From NCBI GenBank assembly GCA_052143655.1, contig JBKQSL010000210.1:1-15786 (forward strand): a stretch of DNA of 15,786 nucleotides. The letters are read 5' to 3'. Of the stretch, positions 12,872 to 15,786 are shown one piece after another (the stretch's first letter is position 1; the number at the start of each line of letters is the position of its first letter). The DNA comes from CAVSUR01 sp052143655. Lineage in GTDB: Bacteria; Actinomycetota; Actinomycetes; Streptosporangiales; Streptosporangiaceae. The position numbers and the translations under genes are program-made. The notes below the pieces were generated by a model that worked only from the letters and a program-made list of their open reading frames with translations, had not been told where the DNA came from and searched no databases.

Positions 12872-13003
12872 GGGTGCTCCCGCGCTTGGCTTCCGGGCCA
12901 GTACCGGAGGGCTGCCCGGGCTTGTCAGCGGCCCCGTCCTGGCCTGCCGGCCACTGTATGCCGAGCAGGTCGGGCCCGCCGACAGCCACGCCATGTCCGC
13001 CGG

Positions 13004-13032
13004 CTGGCAGCAGGCGGCGGAACCACTAACGT
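13004..13032 (+). promoter_or_regulatory. Promoter of the DUF3093 gene
   Basis: CTGGCA (13004-13009) is a partial match to a -35 box and TAACGT (13027-13032) a -10 box, separated by 17 bp. The -10 box ends 6 nt before the ATG at 13039 with no Shine-Dalgarno sequence, indicating a leaderless transcript. Confidence 0.5.
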
Positions 13033-13038
13033 GGGGCC

Positions 13039-13509
13039 ATGCGCGTGTATCACGAGCGGCTGCGGGTGCCGGTGTCCTGGTGGGTGCTCGGCATGATCAC
13101 GGCGGTCACGTTCGCCTCGTTCGTCTGGGCCGGCTTCAGCGTGTGGGTCGCCATCGCGAGCTATGTCGTGATCGTCGGTGGCTGCGCTGCGGTGCTGGCG
13201 CGGCTGAGCTTCACCGCGGTGGAGGTGGCCGACGGGCAGCTGCGGGCTGGCCGCCAGCGGCTGCCGCTGAGCCAGGTCGGCGAGGTCGCCGCCCTGGACG
13301 CGGCGCAGTCCCGGGCGCTGCGCGGGCCGCGCGCCGATCCCGCCGCCGTCATGCTGTTCCCGCCCTTCCTGACGACCGCTGTCTACCTTCAGGTCAGCAC
13401 GGGAAGCGCACCGTACTGGCTGGTCGGTACCCGCCGGCCGGCCGAGCTGGCCGCGGCCGTCGAGCGAGCGCGACCGCAGGCGCGCGCCGGGGACAGCGCC
13501 GTGGGATGA
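13039..13509 (+). CDS. DUF3093 membrane protein
   Basis: This 156-residue protein matches the actinobacterial DUF3093 family, opening with the typical YHERLRVPVSWWVLG and two adjacent hydrophobic segments at about residues 13-31 and 34-52. The remainder is a cytosolic domain ending in an Arg-rich tail (FTAVEVADGQLRAGRQRLPL, then STGSAPYWLVGTRRPAEL). The function is unknown. In mycobacteria the homologue (Rv2698) lies next to dut in the opposite direction, as here apart from the intervening AI-2E gene. The ATG follows a TAACGT box by 6 nt. A 6-bp hairpin begins 2 nt after its stop codon. Confidence 0.87.
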   Translation: MRVYHERLRVPVSWWVLGMITAVTFASFVWAGFSVWVAIASYVVIVGGCAAVLARLSFTAVEVADGQLRAGRQRLPLSQVGEVAALDAAQSRALRGPRADPAAVMLFPPFLTTAVYLQVSTGSAPYWLVGTRRPAELAAAVERARPQARAGDSAVG

Positions 13510-13510
13510 T

Positions 13511-13527
13511 GCCGCACGGGCTGCGGC
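13511..13527 (+). terminator. Hairpin directly after the DUF3093 stop
   Basis: GCCGCA (13511-13516) pairs with TGCGGC (13522-13527) around a 5-nt loop, 1 nt after the stop codon at 13507-13509. No T-tract follows. It is a likely terminator. Confidence 0.45.
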
Positions 13528-13589
13528 GGGCAGAGCCAGCGGCCGGGCAGGCGCGGCCTGCGGGCGCGCGGCGCCGGGCGGGCGTACTC

Positions 13590-13596
13590 AGGAGGG
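13590..13596 (+). promoter_or_regulatory. Shine-Dalgarno of the DUF4235 gene
   Basis: AGGAGGG lies 10 nt before the ATG at 13607. It is a full-strength ribosome binding site with a slightly long spacer and fixes the start of this small gene. Confidence 0.6.
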
Positions 13597-13606
13597 ACCT
13601 CTCGCG

Positions 13607-13864
13607 ATGGCAGACAAGAACGGGGACATCGTGTCCCGCGCAGTATCGGGGGTGGCCGGCGCGGCTGCCGCGTTCGGTGCCCGCAAGGCCATGTCGGTGG
13701 CCTGGAAGCGGGTCGCCGGCAAAGAGCCGCCGGAAAGCCCGGAGGACCCGGCGGTGTCGCTGGCCGAGGCGCTGGTCTGGGCGCTGCTCGTCGGCGCGGT
13801 CGTGAACACCGCAAAGATGCTCGCGGTCCGGGTCGCGAACCGGCGCCAGTCGGACGCTGGCTGA
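13607..13864 (+). CDS. DUF4235 small membrane protein
   Basis: This 85-residue protein fits the DUF4235 family: an N-terminal Gly/Ala-rich, weakly hydrophobic stretch (SRAVSGVAGAAAAFGARKAM), a polar middle with the family-typical WKRVAGKEPPESPEDP at about residues 33-48, then a hydrophobic segment (LAEALVWALLVGAVVNTAKM) near residues 52-71 and a basic end (RVANRRQSDAG). The function is unknown; it is probably an integral membrane protein. The start has a strong ribosome binding site. The next gene starts 25 bp downstream on its own candidate -10 box. Confidence 0.85.
   Translation: MADKNGDIVSRAVSGVAGAAAAFGARKAMSVAWKRVAGKEPPESPEDPAVSLAEALVWALLVGAVVNTAKMLAVRVANRRQSDAG
13845..13861 (+). terminator. 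Weak hairpin at the DUF4235 gene end
   Basis: GCCAG (13845-13849) and CTGGC (13857-13861) form a 5-bp stem with a 7-nt loop just before the stop codon. It may mark a 3' end; the stem is short. Confidence 0.25.
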
Positions 13865-13877
13865 CCCGGCGGCTGGC

Positions 13878-13883
13878 TAGTCT
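13878..13883 (+). promoter_or_regulatory. -10 box for the SAM methyltransferase gene
   Basis: TAGTCT ends 6 nt before the GTG at 13890 and no Shine-Dalgarno sequence is present, suggesting a leaderless mRNA starting with GTG. Confidence 0.45.
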
Positions 13884-13889
13884 TGTCGC

Positions 13890-14654
13890 GTGCATGACAA
13901 GAATCGCTCCCGGCTGTCGTTCAAGGTTGCCTACGCGCTGCGCCATCCGGACCGGATAGTCGGCTACGCACGCCGGCAGGGCCGCGACGCCTGGCTGCGG
14001 CTGCAGTCCCGCGATCACGTCAGCTACTACCGGGCGGTCATGCGCTCGGACGCCGCGCGCAGCCGGGAGGCGGCTGTCGGCAGCAAGACCCGCGAGTCCT
14101 GGCTGAAGCTCGGCCAGCTGCAGTTCGATTACCTGATGGGCCACGGGCTCAAGCCGTCCAGCCGGATGCTGGAGATCGGCTGCGGGAACCTGCGGGCGGG
14201 CCGGCTGTTCATCGACTACCTGGACCCCGGCCACTATTACGGCATCGACATCTCGCCCGACATCCTGCTGGCCGCCGCCGACACCGTCACCAGCTTCGGT
14301 CTGCAGGACAAGCTGCCGCACCTGACCCTGGTGCGGAACCTGACGCTGGACTTCCTGCCCGCCGGGCACTTCGACGTGGTGCACGCGCACAGCGTGTTCT
14401 CGCACTCGCCGATCGAGGTCATCGACGAGTGCTTCGCGCACGTGGGCCGGGTGCTGGCGGCTGGCGGGTTCTTCGACTTCACCTTCGACCGCACCGAGGG
14501 AAGCGAGCACCAGGTCCTGCGCGAGGACTTCTACTACCGGACGCAGACCCTGGTCTCGCTGGCGCAGCGGCACGGCCTCGAAGCCCAGTTCATGGATGAC
14601 TGGGCGGCCACCGGCCACGAGCAGTCCAAGATCCGCATCACCCGAAGTGCCTGA
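13890..14654 (+). CDS. Class I SAM-dependent methyltransferase
   Basis: This 254-residue protein has a Rossmann methyltransferase core: motif I MLEIGCGNLRAG (93-104), acidic motif II YYGIDIS with Asp120, the motif IV region FDVVHAHSVFSHSP and a post-core strand GGFFDFTFDRTEGSE. The first 75 residues are basic and rich in Arg (LRHPDRIVGYARRQGRDAWL), possibly a substrate or surface binding extension. The substrate is not identifiable; similar proteins methylate small molecules or sugars. The start is GTG at 13890, chosen because TAGTCT lies 6 nt upstream; an ATG does not occur nearby in frame. It precedes glgC by 213 bp, with a hairpin between, so the two are probably separate transcripts. Confidence 0.82.
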   Translation: MHDKNRSRLSFKVAYALRHPDRIVGYARRQGRDAWLRLQSRDHVSYYRAVMRSDAARSREAAVGSKTRESWLKLGQLQFDYLMGHGLKPSSRMLEIGCGNLRAGRLFIDYLDPGHYYGIDISPDILLAAADTVTSFGLQDKLPHLTLVRNLTLDFLPAGHFDVVHAHSVFSHSPIEVIDECFAHVGRVLAAGGFFDFTFDRTEGSEHQVLREDFYYRTQTLVSLAQRHGLEAQFMDDWAATGHEQSKIRITRSA

Positions 14655-14685
14655 CAATGCCCGGCAGGCCACGGCTGCTGGCAAG

Positions 14686-14702
14686 TGCCCGGCGCCGGGG
14701 CA
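14686..14702 (+). terminator. Hairpin after the methyltransferase gene
   Basis: TGCCC (14686-14690) and GGGCA (14698-14702) flank a self-complementary GC core (CCCGGCGCCGGG, 14688-14699), 31 nt after the stop. It is followed by an AT-richer stretch. It probably ends the methyltransferase transcript before glgC. Confidence 0.4.
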
Positions 14703-14867
14703 TATTCAGCAGGCTGTTACATGCAGGTCCTACATTTCGGCACAGAACCGGACGACACTGGGTACTGAAACGTCATCGCAGGTCGGCCGCTGCCGGCACA
14801 GCCGCGGTCGCAGGCACAGGGCCGCAGTGCGCAGGCAGGACCGCAGCACAAGCGCCGGGAGGTGGAG

Positions 14868-15786
14868 ATGGCTGGACAGCGGGTCCTGGGCATCGTTCTC
14901 GCGGGCGGGGCCGGGAAACGGCTGGCCCCGCTGACCGCGGACCGGGCCAAGCCCGCGGTGCCGTTCGGGGGGCTGTACCGGCTGGTGGACTTCGCGCTGT
15001 CCAACCTGGTCAACGGCGGCTGCCGGCGCATCTGCGTGCTCACCCAGTACAAGAGCCACAGCCTCGACCGGCACGTCACCACCACCTGGCGGCTGTCCAG
15101 CCTGCTCGGCAACTACGTCACCCCCGTCCCCGCCCAGCAGCGCCTCGGGCCGCACTGGTACACCGGGTCGGCGGATGCCATCTACCAGTCACTCAACCTC
15201 ATCTACGACGACGAGCCGGACATCGTGATCGTGGTCGGGGCCGACCACGTCTACCGGATGGACCCGATGCAGATCATCGAGGCGCACCTGGCCTGGGGCG
15301 GCGGGGCGACGGTTGCCGCCATCCGGGTGCCGCGGATGGAGGCGACCGAGTTCGGCGTGGTGCAGACCGCCGCGGACGGGCACAGCATCGAGGCGTTCCT
15401 GGAGAAGCCAGCCGACCCGCCCGGCGTGCCGGACTCGCCGGACGAGGCGTTCGCGTCCATGGGCAACTACGTGTTCGACACCAAGGTGCTGATCGAGGCG
15501 CTGCACAAGGACGCCGCCGACGACGCGAGCCGGCATGACATGGGCGGTGACATCATCCCGATGCTGGTCCGCGAGCGGGCCGCGCACGTCTACGACTTCA
15601 TGCAGAACCAGGTGCCCGGGGCCGAGCCGCGCGATGCCGGCTACTGGCGCGACGTCGGGACGCTGGACTCGTATTTCGACGCGCACATGGACCTGTGCGC
15701 GGTGCACCCGGTGTTCAACCTCTACAACGACCGGTGGCCGATCCTGACTCACGTGCCGTCGCAGCCGCCGGCCAAGTTCGTGCTGG
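14868..15786 (+). CDS. glgC: Glucose-1-phosphate adenylyltransferase, ADP-glucose pyrophosphorylase (partial)
   Basis: The first 306 residues of GlgC are visible; the gene continues past the right edge (the family is about 400-430 residues). The enzyme makes ADP-glucose from glucose 1-phosphate and ATP, the committed step of bacterial glycogen synthesis and also used for maltose-1-phosphate and alpha-glucan routes in actinomycetes. Seen here: the nucleotide-binding loop VLAGGAGKRLAPLTADRAKP (9-29 region), FGGLYRLVDFALSN, the substrate motif WYTGSADAIYQSLN, GADHVYRMD, EKP and GYWRDVGT near residue 265. These match the nucleotidyltransferase domain; the C-terminal beta-helix domain is beyond the window. 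GGGAGG at 14857-14862 is the ribosome binding site of the ATG at 14868. Confidence 0.96.
   Translation, partial: MAGQRVLGIVLAGGAGKRLAPLTADRAKPAVPFGGLYRLVDFALSNLVNGGCRRICVLTQYKSHSLDRHVTTTWRLSSLLGNYVTPVPAQQRLGPHWYTGSADAIYQSLNLIYDDEPDIVIVVGADHVYRMDPMQIIEAHLAWGGGATVAAIRVPRMEATEFGVVQTAADGHSIEAFLEKPADPPGVPDSPDEAFASMGNYVFDTKVLIEALHKDAADDASRHDMGGDIIPMLVRERAAHVYDFMQNQVPGAEPRDAGYWRDVGTLDSYFDAHMDLCAVHPVFNLYNDRWPILTHVPSQPPAKFVL

Noticed and set aside
12872..12994. Longer start for the AI-2E family gene at 12994
   Set aside because: The extra 41 residues are low-complexity and the ATG at 12871 has a ribosome binding site.
14703..14867. ECF-type sigma factor promoter (GGAC-17-CGTC) upstream of glgC
   Set aside because: The match is weak and unsupported by any nearby sigma factor gene, so I did not annotate it.

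Overview
The window comes from a very GC-rich, gene-dense bacterial chromosome. Gene content points to an actinomycete (Actinomycetota): GntR/MocR regulators, a stand-alone LigD-type primase-polymerase, paired TrkA proteins, DUF3710, DUF3093 and DUF4235 proteins, and many genes without a Shine-Dalgarno sequence but with a TAnnnT box 5-8 nt before the start codon. The genus cannot be fixed from sequence alone. I see 18 protein genes (the first and last cut by the window edges). I see no tRNA, rRNA, CRISPR array, insertion sequence or phage gene, and no gene-free stretch over 300 bp.

Region 1 (1-3818) holds two adjacent divergent modules. Each is a MocR-type regulator (winged helix plus aminotransferase fold) back to back with its probable target. 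The first target is an AhpD-like carboxymuconolactone decarboxylase family protein; the second is an EamA/DMT exporter. Candidate operators (AAGTGG/CCACTT half-sites; two 12-bp inverted repeats) lie at the shared promoters. In the second module the two start codons overlap on one CATG.

Region 2 (3865-7255) carries a stand-alone primase-polymerase of the LigD PolDom type, a small split-barrel flavin/F420-type oxidoreductase convergent with it (stop codons overlapping on one CTAG), and two divergent YceI-family genes, one membrane-anchored and one without a signal.

Region 3 (7284-13509) is conserved actinobacterial chromosome resembling the M. tuberculosis Rv2689c-Rv2698 neighbourhood: TRAM-domain RNA methyltransferase, two TrkA/RCK potassium-channel regulators (CeoB/CeoC-like), DUF3710, dUTPase and DUF3093. 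The permease, DUF3159 and OB-fold genes of that neighbourhood are absent, and an AI-2E family membrane protein sits between dut and DUF3093.

Region 4 (13607-15786) has a DUF4235 membrane protein, a SAM methyltransferase of unknown substrate and the start of glgC (ADP-glucose pyrophosphorylase, glycogen synthesis).

No single obviously new system stands out. The most distinctive signals are the paired MocR modules, the shared start and stop codons, perfect palindromes at 3787-3803 and 8674-8693, and the recurring leaderless promoter geometry.
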